A stretch of 64,000 bases of DNA. It comes from Cupriavidus sp. BIS7 (lineage in GTDB: Bacteria; Pseudomonadota; Gammaproteobacteria; Burkholderiales; Burkholderiaceae). The position numbers and the translations under genes were made by a program. This document shows positions 38,782 through 47,067 of the stretch, piece by piece. How positions within the stretch are numbered: position 1 is the stretch's first letter; every line of letters begins with the position of its first letter. The DNA lies in the NCBI RefSeq assembly GCF_000292345.1, contig NZ_ALOU01000027.1:1-64000 (forward strand), in the 5' to 3' direction. The notes under the pieces were generated by a model. That model saw only the letters and a program-made list of their open reading frames with translations, was not told the origin of the DNA and did no database searches.

Positions 38782-39303
38782 TCACCCGCCATCGAGCGAG
38801 CGCAGCCGTTGCGGCTGCCCGTCTTGCGACTGGACGCACCAGCGTGGCTGGCCCTGCCCGTCCGGACACGTGACAAGCGTGGCTCGCGCACGCGGCACCG
38901 AAGTCGGCAGCGGATCGGCAAAATTGGCCGACGCGACCATGATGCGCTCCTGATAGACCGGCCGCCCCGCGCGATCGAAGCGCAGCACCTGGATCAACGT
39001 GCCGGGTGGCGGCTGAAGGTCTGGCGCGCACGGCAGGAAGCCCTCGCGATTGCAATTGGCCATGGCGTCGCCAGCGGCGGTGCGGATCACGCTGAAGCTA
39101 TCCCATTCGAACGCCGTCAGCGACGAGAGCATCACCGGTTGATCGGTCCGCGCGCGCCACGCTACCAGCCGCGAAACCACGCTGTCTGACATGGGTGCCG
39201 CGCGCCCCTCCGCCGGCGCCAGTGTCTGGGCAACCAGCGGTAGCGGTATCAGGACGGCGGCAAGCAGGCAAACTGCAAGGCGGTTCGAAAAACGAGCCGG
39301 CAT
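38782..39303 (-). CDS. Secreted protein with four cysteines, unknown
   Basis: A 173-residue protein that I do not recognise. It has a good signal peptide (RLAVCLLAAVLIPLPLVAQT, about 8-27). The mature part holds two cysteine pairs, CNREGFLPC near 86-94 and CPDGQGQPRWC near 147-157, consistent with two periplasmic disulfides. The ATG at 39303 places the signal peptide correctly; longer frames upstream are not supported. No operon partner is evident: pncB is 103 bp downstream. Confidence 0.75.
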   Translation of the reverse strand: MPARFSNRLAVCLLAAVLIPLPLVAQTLAPAEGRAAPMSDSVVSRLVAWRARTDQPVMLSSLTAFEWDSFSVIRTAAGDAMANCNREGFLPCAPDLQPPPGTLIQVLRFDRAGRPVYQERIMVASANFADPLPTSVPRARATLVTCPDGQGQPRWCVQSQDGQPQRLRSLDGG

Positions 39304-39719
39304 GGCGTGTAACCCCGTTCGAAAGGTGCGTGGTTTGAATTCCGGAAGAGCATGAGGCAGCACACACCGCCTCCCCAAAAGCCACTGGCAATACAGGGGA
39401 ATAGTAGCCGTTTGGTGCAGGTTTCGATGCCCGGGTGCCAAGGAAATCGCCCTGCAGGCCGGTTTGCGACTCGAATTGCGACGAAAGTACATAAAGAAAT
39501 AAGAAAACTATCTGACCCAGCTATATAGACTCGCTATCCTTGCCAGAAGGCTCGGCTACAATATCGGTCTCTGAAAGGCCACGGCCCCCGTTCGCCCCGA
39601 GTTATCCCGATTGACATGCGTCAGCATTGACGCAAGTCGGGTGACAGGCAAGAACGTCGGGCAAGAATGCGGCCTTGGACCACCCCATCGAAGACCGAAT
39701 CCGTTTTTCTGGAACCGAA
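39304..39719. promoter_or_regulatory. Divergent region upstream of fdxA
   Basis: A 416-bp gap with no gene. On the plus strand TACAAT (39557-39562) is the best -10, without a good -35. A perfect inverted repeat TGCGTCA-GCAT-TGACGCA (39617-39634) would lie in the fdxA leader, about 86 nt before the ATG. The stretch 39490-39540 is unusually A/T-rich for this genome. Confidence 0.45.
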
Positions 39720-40043
39720 ATGACTCACGTTGTCACCGAATCCTGCATCCGTTGCCGCTACACCGACTGCGTTGATGTGTGTCCGGTCGATTGTTTCCGC
39801 GAAGGCCCGAACTTCCTGGCCATCGACCCCGACGAATGCATCGACTGCGCGGTCTGCGTGGCCGAATGCCCGGTCAACGCGATCTACGCCGAGGAAGACG
39901 TTCCGGGCGATCAGCAGCAGTTCATCAACCTGAACGCCGAGCTGGCCCGGAACTGGCCGTCCATCACCAAGACCAAGGCCCCGCTGGCCGAAGCCGAGGA
40001 ATGGAAGGACACCACCGACAAGCTGCAATACCTGCAGCGCTAA
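39720..40043 (+). CDS. fdxA: Seven-iron ferredoxin FdxA
   Basis: A 107-residue ferredoxin of the Azotobacter FdI type. Cys9, Cys17 and Cys50 should bind the [3Fe-4S] cluster, and Cys21, Cys40, Cys43 and Cys46 the [4Fe-4S] cluster; the C-terminal 45 residues ([16 protein letters not shown]) are the typical extension. It lies 76 bp before the ferredoxin-NADP reductase gene, its likely partner. Confidence 0.95.
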   Translation: MTHVVTESCIRCRYTDCVDVCPVDCFREGPNFLAIDPDECIDCAVCVAECPVNAIYAEEDVPGDQQQFINLNAELARNWPSITKTKAPLAEAEEWKDTTDKLQYLQR

Positions 40044-40119
40044 GAAAATACGGAAAGCTGTCCCCCACGCTTTCCAGCAATGCCGGGCACCCGCGTGCCC
40101 ACAACGTATCAGGACGAAT

Positions 40120-41223
40120 ATGGACTTGAGCATTCCAAATCCCGTGGCCGCCGCAACCCATCAGGCTGGCGGAAACCCCGGCGGCCAGCCGCTGGAAATC
40201 GATGCACTGATCGTGGGCGCTGGCCCGGTTGGCCTGTTCCAGGTCTTTGAACTGGGTCTGCTCGAAATCAAGGCGCACGTGATCGACTCGCTCAAGGTAG
40301 TGGGCGGCCAATGCGTCGAGCTGTATCCGGACAAGCCCATCTATGACATCCCGGCCGTGCCCATCTGCACGGGCCAGGAACTGACCGACAATCTGCTCAA
40401 GCAGATCGAGCCGTTCTCGCCGACGTTCCACCTGGGCCAGGAAGTGAGCGTCGTCGAGCGCCGCGAAGACGGCCGGTTCTTCGTCGAAACCTCGCTCGGA
40501 ACCCGCTTCATCACCAAGACCATCTTCATTGCTGCCGGCGTTGGCTCGTTCCAGCCGCGCACGCTGAAGGTGGAAGGCATCGACAAGTTCGAAGGCAAGC
40601 AACTCTTCTACCGCGTCAAGGAGCCGAGCCGCTTCCATGGCCGCAACCTGGTCATCGTCGGCGGCGGGGATTCGGCGCTGGACTGGACGCTGGACCTGGT
40701 CGGCAAGGCCGAGTCGGTGGTGATGATCCACCGTCGCGACGGCTTCCGCGCTGCCCCGGCATCGGTAGCCAAGATGCGCGAACTGTGCGAACAGATGGAA
40801 ATGCAATTCCTGGTTGGCCAGATCGGCGACTATGAAGAAAAGGACGGCGTGCTCACCGGGATCAAGGTGACCGGCGGCGACGGCGTGACGCGCCGCATGC
40901 CCGTTGACGACGTGCTGGTGTTCTTTGGTCTGTCGCCGAAGCTTGGCCCGATCGCCGAGTGGGGCCTGGACCTCGAGCGCAAGCAGATCAAGGTGGATAC
41001 CGAGAAGTTCGAAACGAACATCCCGGGCATCTTCGCCGTGGGTGATATCAACACCTACCCGGGCAAGAAGAAGCTGATCCTGTCGGGCTTCCACGAGGCC
41101 GCGCTGGCTGCGTTCGGCGCTGCGCCGTACATCTTCCCGGATAAGAAGATCCACATGCAGTACACGACGACTTCGCCGAAGCTGCACAAGGTGCTCGGCG
41201 TGGAAACACCGGTTTTCGACTGA
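40120..41223 (+). CDS. Ferredoxin/flavodoxin-NADP+ reductase, thioredoxin-reductase-like
   Basis: A 367-residue flavoprotein with the FAD motif [16 protein letters not shown] (about 30-45) and the NADP motif [13 protein letters not shown] (about 183-195). The C-terminal [24 protein letters not shown] is the second FAD contact. It lacks the redox CxxC of thioredoxin reductase, which marks the YumC-type reductases. Pairing with fdxA supports ferredoxin as partner. It ends at an intrinsic terminator. Confidence 0.92.
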   Translation: MDLSIPNPVAAATHQAGGNPGGQPLEIDALIVGAGPVGLFQVFELGLLEIKAHVIDSLKVVGGQCVELYPDKPIYDIPAVPICTGQELTDNLLKQIEPFSPTFHLGQEVSVVERREDGRFFVETSLGTRFITKTIFIAAGVGSFQPRTLKVEGIDKFEGKQLFYRVKEPSRFHGRNLVIVGGGDSALDWTLDLVGKAESVVMIHRRDGFRAAPASVAKMRELCEQMEMQFLVGQIGDYEEKDGVLTGIKVTGGDGVTRRMPVDDVLVFFGLSPKLGPIAEWGLDLERKQIKVDTEKFETNIPGIFAVGDINTYPGKKKLILSGFHEAALAAFGAAPYIFPDKKIHMQYTTTSPKLHKVLGVETPVFD

Positions 41224-41239
41224 TCTCCGAGACCGACGC

Positions 41240-41267
41240 AAAAAAACCGCCCCCGGGCGGTTTTTTT
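41240..41267 (+). terminator. Intrinsic terminator of fdxA-reductase unit
   Basis: AAAAAACCGCCC (41241-41252) and GGGCGGTTTTTT (41255-41266) form a GC stem followed by a T-run, 17 nt after the stop codon. The T-run overlaps the -35 of the next promoter-like element. Confidence 0.88.
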
Positions 41268-41268
41268 G

Positions 41269-41297
41269 TTTGCGTAAATCAAAAAGCTGGCTATAAT
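41269..41297 (+). promoter_or_regulatory. Upstream promoter-like element without a gene of its own
   Basis: TTTGCG (41269-41274), 17-bp spacer, TATAAT (41292-41297). The surrounding AGCTGGcTATAAT resembles the AGCTGGtTATAAT of the real tRNA promoter 151 bp on. A transcript from here would cross 160 nt before tRNA-Asn. Confidence 0.5.
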
Positions 41298-41418
41298 GCG
41301 GCCTCGCTGTTGAGCACGGCAACGCTGCAAACGGTGGAAACGCCCGCTGCAGGCCGGTTTCGAGGCGAACCAGAGTTCTGGCAACAAGTTCCAACGAAAA
41401 CAAAACGTTAGAAAGTTG

Positions 41419-41448
41419 TTGACGAAACGAAGAGAAGCTGGTTATAAT
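41419..41448 (+). promoter_or_regulatory. tRNA-Asn promoter
   Basis: TTGACG (41419-41424), 18-bp spacer, perfect TATAAT (41443-41448), 15 bp before the mature tRNA start. Confidence 0.85.
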
Positions 41449-41463
41449 TTCTTTCTCAGCTGT

Positions 41464-41539
41464 TCCCCGATAGCTCAGTCGGTAGAGCGCCGGACTGTTA
41501 ATCCGTAGGTCCCTGGTTCGAGCCCAGGTCGGGGAGCCA
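41464..41539 (+). tRNA. tRNA-Asn (anticodon GTT)
   Basis: A 76-nt cloverleaf: acceptor TCCCCGA pairs with TCGGGGA, D-arm GCTC/GAGC, anticodon arm CCGGA-CTGTTAA-TCCGT (anticodon GTT), T-arm CCTGG-TTCGAGC-CCAGG, discriminator G and encoded CCA. Its own promoter and a terminator flank it, so it is a single-gene unit. Confidence 0.97.
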
Positions 41540-41553
41540 ACCGATAGAAGATG

Positions 41554-41586
41554 AAGGCCGATGCGAAAGCATCGGCCTTTTTCTTT
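41554..41586 (+). terminator. Intrinsic terminator of tRNA-Asn
   Basis: AAGGCCGATGC (41554-41564), GAAA tetraloop, GCATCGGCCTT (41569-41579), then TTTCTTTTTC. Confidence 0.92.
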
Positions 41587-41685
41587 TTCTGCGCCCGCGC
41601 CCCTTCCCCCTCGCACAAACGTTCCAGAAAGTTCGCACCGCCCCGGATATGATGATCCACAGCCGAACCGGAACGTAGAACCGCA

Positions 41686-42525
41686 GTGAACCCCCAAAGC
41701 TGGATCGAACTCAAGCAGGATGCCGACACAGGCATCGAGACGATTCGCGCCCACTTCACCGGTCATGCATATGATCCCCACTGGCACGACAGCTACCTGG
41801 TGGGCTACACCGAACAAGGCATCCAGCAATTCCACTGCCGCCGCGAAATCCAGCGCAGCACGCCTGGCAAGGTCTTCACACTTGAACCGGGCGAGATTCA
41901 CGACGGCTACGCGGTTGCGCCCGAGGGTTTCACCTATTCAATGCTCTACCTCGATGCGCAATGGATGGAGCGCGAATTGCGCGCGCTGTTCGAGGAAGCT
42001 CCGGCACATTGCAAACCTGGCTTTTCTCAAACCCTGAGGGAAGATCCCGCGTTGATCACGGCCATCGGCCGCGCATACAACGTGCTGCAGCAGCCCGAGC
42101 TGCGCATCGTCCGCCAATCTGCGCTCGATGCGCTGCTAACCGAACTGACCGCGCATCTGCACTGGCGCGCGAACCATGGTGTCGATCCCCGCCTGCCCCT
42201 GGTGGCACAGCGCGCACGCGACTATCTGCACGATCACCTTGACCAGGACATTGGGCTCGATGATCTGGCCACGGTCTGCGGCGTGGATCGCTATCGCCTG
42301 ACACGCGCGTTCAAGGCGGCGTTCGGGCTCGCACCGCATGCCTATCTGGTGCAGTTGCGACTGGCCCGCGCGCGCCATCTGCTTGCTCGCGGCGCCACGC
42401 CAGCCGATGTCGCTGTCGCGCTCGGTTTCGCCGATCAGAGCCATCTGGGCCGCTGGTTCCGCCGCGCCTATGGCCTGACGCCCGCGCACTATCGAAAGCG
42501 CTGCTCAAATCTTCCAGACGCATAA
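41686..42525 (+). CDS. AraC-family transcriptional regulator
   Basis: A 279-residue regulator: N-terminal cupin-type sensing domain (PHWHDSYLVGYTEQGIQQF, about 30-48; LEPGEIHDGY) and C-terminal double helix-turn-helix (about 175-272; IGLDDLATVCGVDRYRLTRAF and PADVAVALGFADQSHLGRWF). The start codon is GTG at 41686. A LysE-type exporter begins 24 bp downstream, so it probably controls that gene in response to an amino acid or amine. The ligand is unknown. Confidence 0.88.
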   Translation: MNPQSWIELKQDADTGIETIRAHFTGHAYDPHWHDSYLVGYTEQGIQQFHCRREIQRSTPGKVFTLEPGEIHDGYAVAPEGFTYSMLYLDAQWMERELRALFEEAPAHCKPGFSQTLREDPALITAIGRAYNVLQQPELRIVRQSALDALLTELTAHLHWRANHGVDPRLPLVAQRARDYLHDHLDQDIGLDDLATVCGVDRYRLTRAFKAAFGLAPHAYLVQLRLARARHLLARGATPADVAVALGFADQSHLGRWFRRAYGLTPAHYRKRCSNLPDA

Positions 42526-42549
42526 AGCATCGGCCGCAACAATGGCCAC

Positions 42550-43158
42550 ATGCTTGATACCCTGCCCCTCGTCCCTTTCCTGCTCTTCGCAATCGTTGCA
42601 TCGATCACGCCCGGCCCGACCAACGTTATCGTGCTGAGCCACAGCGCGCGCCGCGGCGTGGTAGCGACACTGCCAATCATCCTCGGTGGCTGCGGCGGCG
42701 CCGCACTGCTTGTCCTGACCGTTGGCATCGGCATCGGCGACATACTGGTGGCCCACCCGCTCGTGCAGCGCGTGATGGCCTGGACCGGCGTACTCTGGCT
42801 CACCTGGCTTGCGTGGCAGATCTGGAGCAGCCCTGCCGCAGGCGTGGAGATCAGCGGCGACAGCAAGCGCCCGCTGGGCTTCATGGGCGCAGCGGGACTG
42901 CAACTCGTGAATCCGAAGACCTGGATGATGGCATTGGCTGTCGTGAGCGTCTTCGCAGGCCACGGCACCGACAAGTCGCATCAAGTGATGCTTCTGTCGC
43001 TCATTTTCTTCGTCGTCTCACTACCATGCATGAGCGCGTGGGCGGCCCTCGGCGCAGGCGCCACCCGCTTCATCCGCTCGCCGGCGCTGATGAAGCGCTT
43101 TGATCGCCTCATGGCACTCGTGCTGCTGGTCTCGGCATGGTGCAGCCTGTTGCAGTAA
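42550..43158 (+). CDS. LysE/RhtB-family amino-acid exporter
   Basis: A 202-residue membrane protein with six hydrophobic segments. ITPGPTNVIVLSHSARRG (about 18-35) is the LysE/RhtB signature, and GLQLVNPKTWMMAL is conserved. It is the second gene of the AraC-LysE pair; the substrate is not apparent. Confidence 0.9.
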   Translation: MLDTLPLVPFLLFAIVASITPGPTNVIVLSHSARRGVVATLPIILGGCGGAALLVLTVGIGIGDILVAHPLVQRVMAWTGVLWLTWLAWQIWSSPAAGVEISGDSKRPLGFMGAAGLQLVNPKTWMMALAVVSVFAGHGTDKSHQVMLLSLIFFVVSLPCMSAWAALGAGATRFIRSPALMKRFDRLMALVLLVSAWCSLLQ

Positions 43159-43507
43159 TGCCAATCCGGAGTTTGGTGGTTCCCGCGCACATTTCCTGGT
43201 GTATGATGTTCGATTGCCCTGATTTACTTGACTCATCCCCGGTATACCTGTAAAAGCTTACCGGCGTATTTCTTGCGCAATATCCACGGAAACAGGTAGC
43301 CCGCCAAGTTTTTACCTAGCTAGGAAAATTTGGCCCATCACCCCTGACACAGGCAGTACGGATCTCGGTCCACAGCAGGTTCTAGGGGCGCACCACGGCA
43401 TTCGCCGCTGTGTGCACTACCACCGTCGCGAAAGGCTCCGGAGCCCGACGTGACACGTTTCCCCCTATGAACCCACCGCCCCTGGCGGTAATTTCCGAAG
43501 GACTGAA
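43159..43507 (+). promoter_or_regulatory. rpsU promoter and long structured leader
   Basis: Promoter candidate TTGACT (43228-43233), 17-bp spacer, TAAAAG (43251-43256), with GTATAC at 43242-43247 inside the spacer. The leader of about 245 nt has a near-perfect repeat (43303-43334, centred on CCTAGCTAGG), a hairpin 43388-43415 (loop ATTC), a palindrome GGCTCCGGAGCC (43434-43445) and a hairpin ACCGCC-CCT-GGCGGT (43475-43489) just before the ribosome site. A 14-codon frame (ATG 43467 to TGA 43511) ends across the rpsU start. Confidence 0.6.
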
Positions 43508-43720
43508 TTGACTAAGATCGTTCTGAAACCGGGCGAGCCCGTTGAAGTTGCAATGCGTCGTTTCCGTCGCGCCATTCTGCAGACTGGCCTGATCGTGGAA
43601 CTGAAGAGCCGCACCGCCTACGAAAAGCCGACGACTGAGCGCAAGCGCAAGAAGAAGGCTGCCGAGGCCCGCCTGCGCAAGCGTCTGCGCATGCAAATGC
43701 TGCCGAAGAAGCTCTACTGA
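43508..43720 (+). CDS. rpsU: 30S ribosomal protein S21
   Basis: A 70-residue S21: [19 protein letters not shown] and the basic C-terminus ending QMLPKKLY are the family hallmarks. The start codon is TTG at 43508, with GAAGGA five bases upstream; no ATG or GTG fits. A weak start codon on a ribosomal-protein gene with a long leader points to translational control. Burkholderiaceae often carry several S21 genes, and the divergent N-terminus (TKIVLKPGE) suggests that this is one paralogue of a set. Confidence 0.94.
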   Translation: MTKIVLKPGEPVEVAMRRFRRAILQTGLIVELKSRTAYEKPTTERKRKKKAAEARLRKRLRMQMLPKKLY

Positions 43721-43734
43721 TTCGCGCATTGCCC

Positions 43735-43768
43735 AAAAAAACCGCCAGCATGCTGGCGGTTTTTTTTC
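43735..43768 (+). terminator. Intrinsic terminator of rpsU
   Basis: AAAAAACCGCCAGC pairs with GCTGGCGGTTTTTT around a central AT, followed by further T residues; 14 nt after the stop codon. Confidence 0.92.
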
Positions 43769-43987
43769 GTCCCTTTTCTTTTTCGTCCCCTTTTCGTCCC
43801 TGTCGCCCAGTCGCGCGCCACCTATGAGCGATCACCCTTTTTCCGGAACGCCAAGCGTACGCCGAACGCCACAACGCCGCCAGCGGGCCCGCGGCGCCGC
43901 AAATGGAATTGTCTCGCCGCGATTCGCCAACAATGCGCCGCGCGATGCCCTGCATAATGGCAGATATCGCATCCTCGGGGCCTCGCC

Positions 43988-44899
43988 TTGACTGCAATCC
44001 TCCAGATGCGCAACGTGCGCAAACTCTATGGCGACCACGTAGTGGTCGACAACCTCGACCTGGAAGTCCAGCCGGGCCAGTGCTATGGCCTGCTGGGCCC
44101 CAACGGCGCCGGCAAGACCACCACGCTGCGGATGCTGCTTGGCCTGACCACCCCTGCATCGGGCACGCTGATGCTGTGTGGCGAACCGATTCCGCAGCGC
44201 GCCCCCCAGGCCCGCATGCGCGTCGGGGTGGTGCCGCAGTTCGACAACCTCGATCCTGACTTCTCGGTGATCGAGAACCTCCGGATTTTCGGCCGCTATT
44301 TCGGCCTTTCCTCCGCCGAAATCTCTCGGCGCGTGCCGAAGCTGCTCGAATTTGCGCGACTGGAGAACCGTGCCGACGCGCAGGTGCGCGACCTTTCCGG
44401 AGGCATGCGCCGGCGCCTGACCGTGGCACGCGCGCTGATCAACGATCCCGACCTGCTGGTGATGGACGAGCCGACCACGGGCCTTGATCCGCAGGCCCGC
44501 CATCTGATCTGGGAGCGGCTCAAGTCGCTGCTTTCCGCCGGCAAGACGATCCTGCTGACCACGCACTTCATGGAAGAGGCGGAAAGGCTCTGCAACCATC
44601 TGTGTGTGATCGACGCAGGCCGCAAGATTGCCGAGGGCAAGCCGCACGAACTGATCGACCGCGAGATCGGCTGTGATGTGGTGGAAGTCTACGGCGACGA
44701 ACTCGACCCGCTGCGCGCCACACTGACGCCGCTGGCCGAGCGTACCGAAATGCGCGGCGAAACGCTGTTCTGCTATGTACGTGAGCCTGCGCCACTGCTG
44801 GCGGCGCTGCATGGCAACGGTGGCGTGCGCTATCTGCACCGCCCGGCCAACCTGGAGGACGTGTTCCTCAAACTGACCGGCCGCGAGATGAGGGATTGA
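43988..44899 (+). CDS. nodI: ABC exporter ATP-binding protein, NodI type
   Basis: A 303-residue ABC ATPase: Walker [11 protein letters not shown] (about 36-45), signature LSGGMRRRL (about 139-147), Walker [15 protein letters not shown]-loop [11 protein letters not shown]. Its closest recognisable type is NodI of the lipo-chitin-oligosaccharide exporter. No nodABC genes are present, so a housekeeping export role is more likely than nodulation. TTG at 43988 is the likely start; an in-frame ATG six codons later is possible. nodJ follows after 1 nt. Confidence 0.88.
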   Translation: MTAILQMRNVRKLYGDHVVVDNLDLEVQPGQCYGLLGPNGAGKTTTLRMLLGLTTPASGTLMLCGEPIPQRAPQARMRVGVVPQFDNLDPDFSVIENLRIFGRYFGLSSAEISRRVPKLLEFARLENRADAQVRDLSGGMRRRLTVARALINDPDLLVMDEPTTGLDPQARHLIWERLKSLLSAGKTILLTTHFMEEAERLCNHLCVIDAGRKIAEGKPHELIDREIGCDVVEVYGDELDPLRATLTPLAERTEMRGETLFCYVREPAPLLAALHGNGGVRYLHRPANLEDVFLKLTGREMRD

Positions 44900-44900
44900 G

Positions 44901-45782
44901 ATGAGCGAACTTGACCCCGAACTTGACCCCAAACTTGACCCACCACGCAGGCCCGACGCCGTCGTCGCCAGCGCATCGGGCGCCGCGCAGGCCCACCAGC
45001 ACTATCCCCAGCCGCTGCTGCCACGCAATGCGCGCAACTGGATGATGGTCTGGTATCGCAACTACATGGTCTGGAAGAAGCTGGCCATTCCGTCGCTGAT
45101 CGGCAACCTGGCCGATCCGATGATCTACCTGTTCGGCCTGGGTCTCGGGCTCGGGCTGCTGGTCGGCAATGTGCACGGCGTGTCGTATATCGCGTTTCTC
45201 GCGGCCGGCACGACGGCGTCGAGCGTCATGATGTCAGCCAGCTTCGAGTCAATGTACTCGGCGTTCTCGCGCATGCATGTGCAACGCACCTGGGAGGCGA
45301 TCATGCACGCGCCGCTGACACTCGGTGACGTGGTACTGGGCGAGGTGCTGTGGGCCGCCAGCAAGGCCGTACTGTCCGGCGTGGCGATCATGCTTGTGGC
45401 GGGTCTACTCGGCTATGCGCAGTTCCCTGGCGCACTCTGGGCGCTGCCGGTCATCGTGCTGGCAGGCGTCGCGTTTGCCAGCCTGGCGATGATCGTGACC
45501 GCGCTGGCGCCGAGCTACGACTTCTTCATGTTCTACCAGACGCTGGTCATGACGCCGATGCTGCTGCTCTCGGGCGTGTTCTTTCCGCTCGAACAATTGC
45601 CCCAGGGCGCACAGGTGGCCACGCAGGTACTGCCGCTGGCGCACGCCGTGGCACTGATTCGTCCGTTGATGCTGGGCCGGCCGGTGGAGAATGTGGTGCT
45701 GCACGTTGCCGTGCTGGCCGTGTATGCAGTGGTGGCGCTGACGGTAGCGCTGGTACTGCTGAGGAAGAGGATGCTGCGGTGA
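44901..45782 (+). CDS. nodJ: ABC-2 type exporter permease, NodJ type
   Basis: A 293-residue permease with six membrane segments in the ABC-2 arrangement; DPMIYLFGLGLGLGLLVG, TTASSVMMSASFESMYSAFSR (split) and GVFFPLEQLP are conserved. It pairs with NodI. Codons 3-14 are three 12-bp repeats (44907-44942) encoding ELDP-ELDP-KLDP, an N-terminal extension with no obvious function. The gene ends at a perfect 14-bp hairpin. Confidence 0.88.
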   Translation: MSELDPELDPKLDPPRRPDAVVASASGAAQAHQHYPQPLLPRNARNWMMVWYRNYMVWKKLAIPSLIGNLADPMIYLFGLGLGLGLLVGNVHGVSYIAFLAAGTTASSVMMSASFESMYSAFSRMHVQRTWEAIMHAPLTLGDVVLGEVLWAASKAVLSGVAIMLVAGLLGYAQFPGALWALPVIVLAGVAFASLAMIVTALAPSYDFFMFYQTLVMTPMLLLSGVFFPLEQLPQGAQVATQVLPLAHAVALIRPLMLGRPVENVVLHVAVLAVYAVVALTVALVLLRKRMLR

Positions 45783-45787
45783 GAGGA

Positions 45788-45818
45788 CTCCCCTCTCCCA
45801 CGACGTGGGAGAGGGGAG
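45788..45818. terminator. Perfect 14-bp hairpin between nodJ and metZ (repeat element copy 2)
   Basis: CTCCCCTCTCCCAC (45788-45801), loop GAC, GTGGGAGAGGGGAG (45805-45818), between convergent gene ends 5 nt after nodJ. There is no T-run on either side, so it may act as an RNA 3'-end protector. It matches the family seen at 32708-32736 and 61849-61876. Confidence 0.65.
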
Positions 45819-45829
45819 CAAACATTGGC

Positions 45830-47038
45830 TTACTGCCCCAGGCCGCGCAGCAGATCGGCCTTCAGGTCTTCCACCGATTCCAGGCCGACGGCCAGACGGA
45901 TCAGGCCTTCGCTGATGCCCGCGGCCGCCTTCACTTCCGGGGCCACCCGCCCGTGCGTCGTGGTGTACGGATGCGTGATCGTCGTGCGCGTGTCGCCAAG
46001 ATTGCCGGTGATCGAGCACAGCTTCGTATTGTCGATCACACGCCAGGCATTCTCACGCATGGCTTCCGGCGTTGCGCCCTTCAGTTCGAACGACACGATT
46101 GCCCCACCGCCGCTCTGCTGGCGCTGCGCGATCTCGTACTGCGGATGCGACTTCAGCGCCGGGTGGAACACGCGGTTCACTGCCGGATGGGCTTCCAGGA
46201 ACTCGGCGATGGCCAGCGCGCTTTGCGAATGACGCTCCATGCGGATCGCCAGCGTCTCCATGCCCTTGAGCATCACCCAGGCGTTGAACGCCGACAGGGT
46301 CGGGCCGGCCGTGCGCACGAACGGGAACACCTTGCCCATGATGAAATCGTGCTTGCCCAGCACCGCACCGCCCAGCACGCGCCCCTGGCCGTCAATATGC
46401 TTCGTCGCCGAATGCACGATCACATCCGCGCCGAACTTGATCGGCTGCTGCAGGGCCGGCGAGCAGAAGCAGTTATCAACGACGAACAACGCACCGGCGT
46501 TGTGGGCGATGTCGGCGACCGCAGCGATGTCCGACACCTCTGTCAGCGGGTTCGACGGCGTTTCCAGGAAAAACAGCTTCGTGTTCGGCCTCACGGCAGC
46601 ACGCCAGGCCGCCAGATCGGTGCCGTCGACGTAGGTCGTCTCCACACCGAACTTGCCCAGGATCGTGTTGAACAGCGTCATCGTCGATCCGAAGATCGAG
46701 CGCGAGCTGACCAGATGATCTCCGGCCTGCAGCGCAGCAAGCGCCACCGACAGGATCGCGCTCATGCCCGATGCCGTGGCCATGCACGCCTCGGCGCCTT
46801 CCAGCGCGGCCAGGCGCGACTGGAACATCGACACGGTCGGGTTGGTGAAGCGCGAGTAGGTGTAGCCCTCTTCCGAGTTGGCAAAGCGCGCCGCGGCCTC
46901 GGCGGCGCTGTTGAAGCAGAAGCTCGAGGTCAGGTACATCGCCTCGGAGTGCTCCATGAACTCGCCGGTACGCAGCGTGCCGGCGCGCACGCCGAGGGTA
47001 TCGATGCCGTAGGAATCGGGGTTGAACGGTTCGCTCAT
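45830..47038 (-). CDS. metZ: O-succinylhomoserine sulfhydrylase MetZ
   Basis: PLP enzyme that makes homocysteine directly from O-succinylhomoserine and sulfide. The 402-residue protein of the Cys/Met-metabolism family carries the PLP lysine in SATKHIDGQGRVLGG (about 207-221) and YSRFTNPT near 56. The purF-metZ neighbourhood is typical of beta- and gammaproteobacteria that use MetZ. Cystathionine gamma-synthase is the alternative, made less likely by context. Confidence 0.92.
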   Translation of the reverse strand: MSEPFNPDSYGIDTLGVRAGTLRTGEFMEHSEAMYLTSSFCFNSAAEAAARFANSEEGYTYSRFTNPTVSMFQSRLAALEGAEACMATASGMSAILSVALAALQAGDHLVSSRSIFGSTMTLFNTILGKFGVETTYVDGTDLAAWRAAVRPNTKLFFLETPSNPLTEVSDIAAVADIAHNAGALFVVDNCFCSPALQQPIKFGADVIVHSATKHIDGQGRVLGGAVLGKHDFIMGKVFPFVRTAGPTLSAFNAWVMLKGMETLAIRMERHSQSALAIAEFLEAHPAVNRVFHPALKSHPQYEIAQRQQSGGGAIVSFELKGATPEAMRENAWRVIDNTKLCSITGNLGDTRTTITHPYTTTHGRVAPEVKAAAGISEGLIRLAVGLESVEDLKADLLRGLGQ

Positions 47039-47067
47039 GGTGCTCTGCTGCCTTCCGAAGATTGTCG

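Noticed and set aside
39964-41901. 645-codon frame antisense to the reductase gene, running through tRNA-Asn
   Set aside because: It passes through a tRNA, two terminators and a promoter, so it cannot be a genuine gene.
43988-45782. Symbiosis island because of nodI and nodJ
   Set aside because: No nodABC, nif or mobility genes; neighbours are rpsU and metZ. NodIJ-like exporters occur in non-symbiotic Burkholderiaceae.
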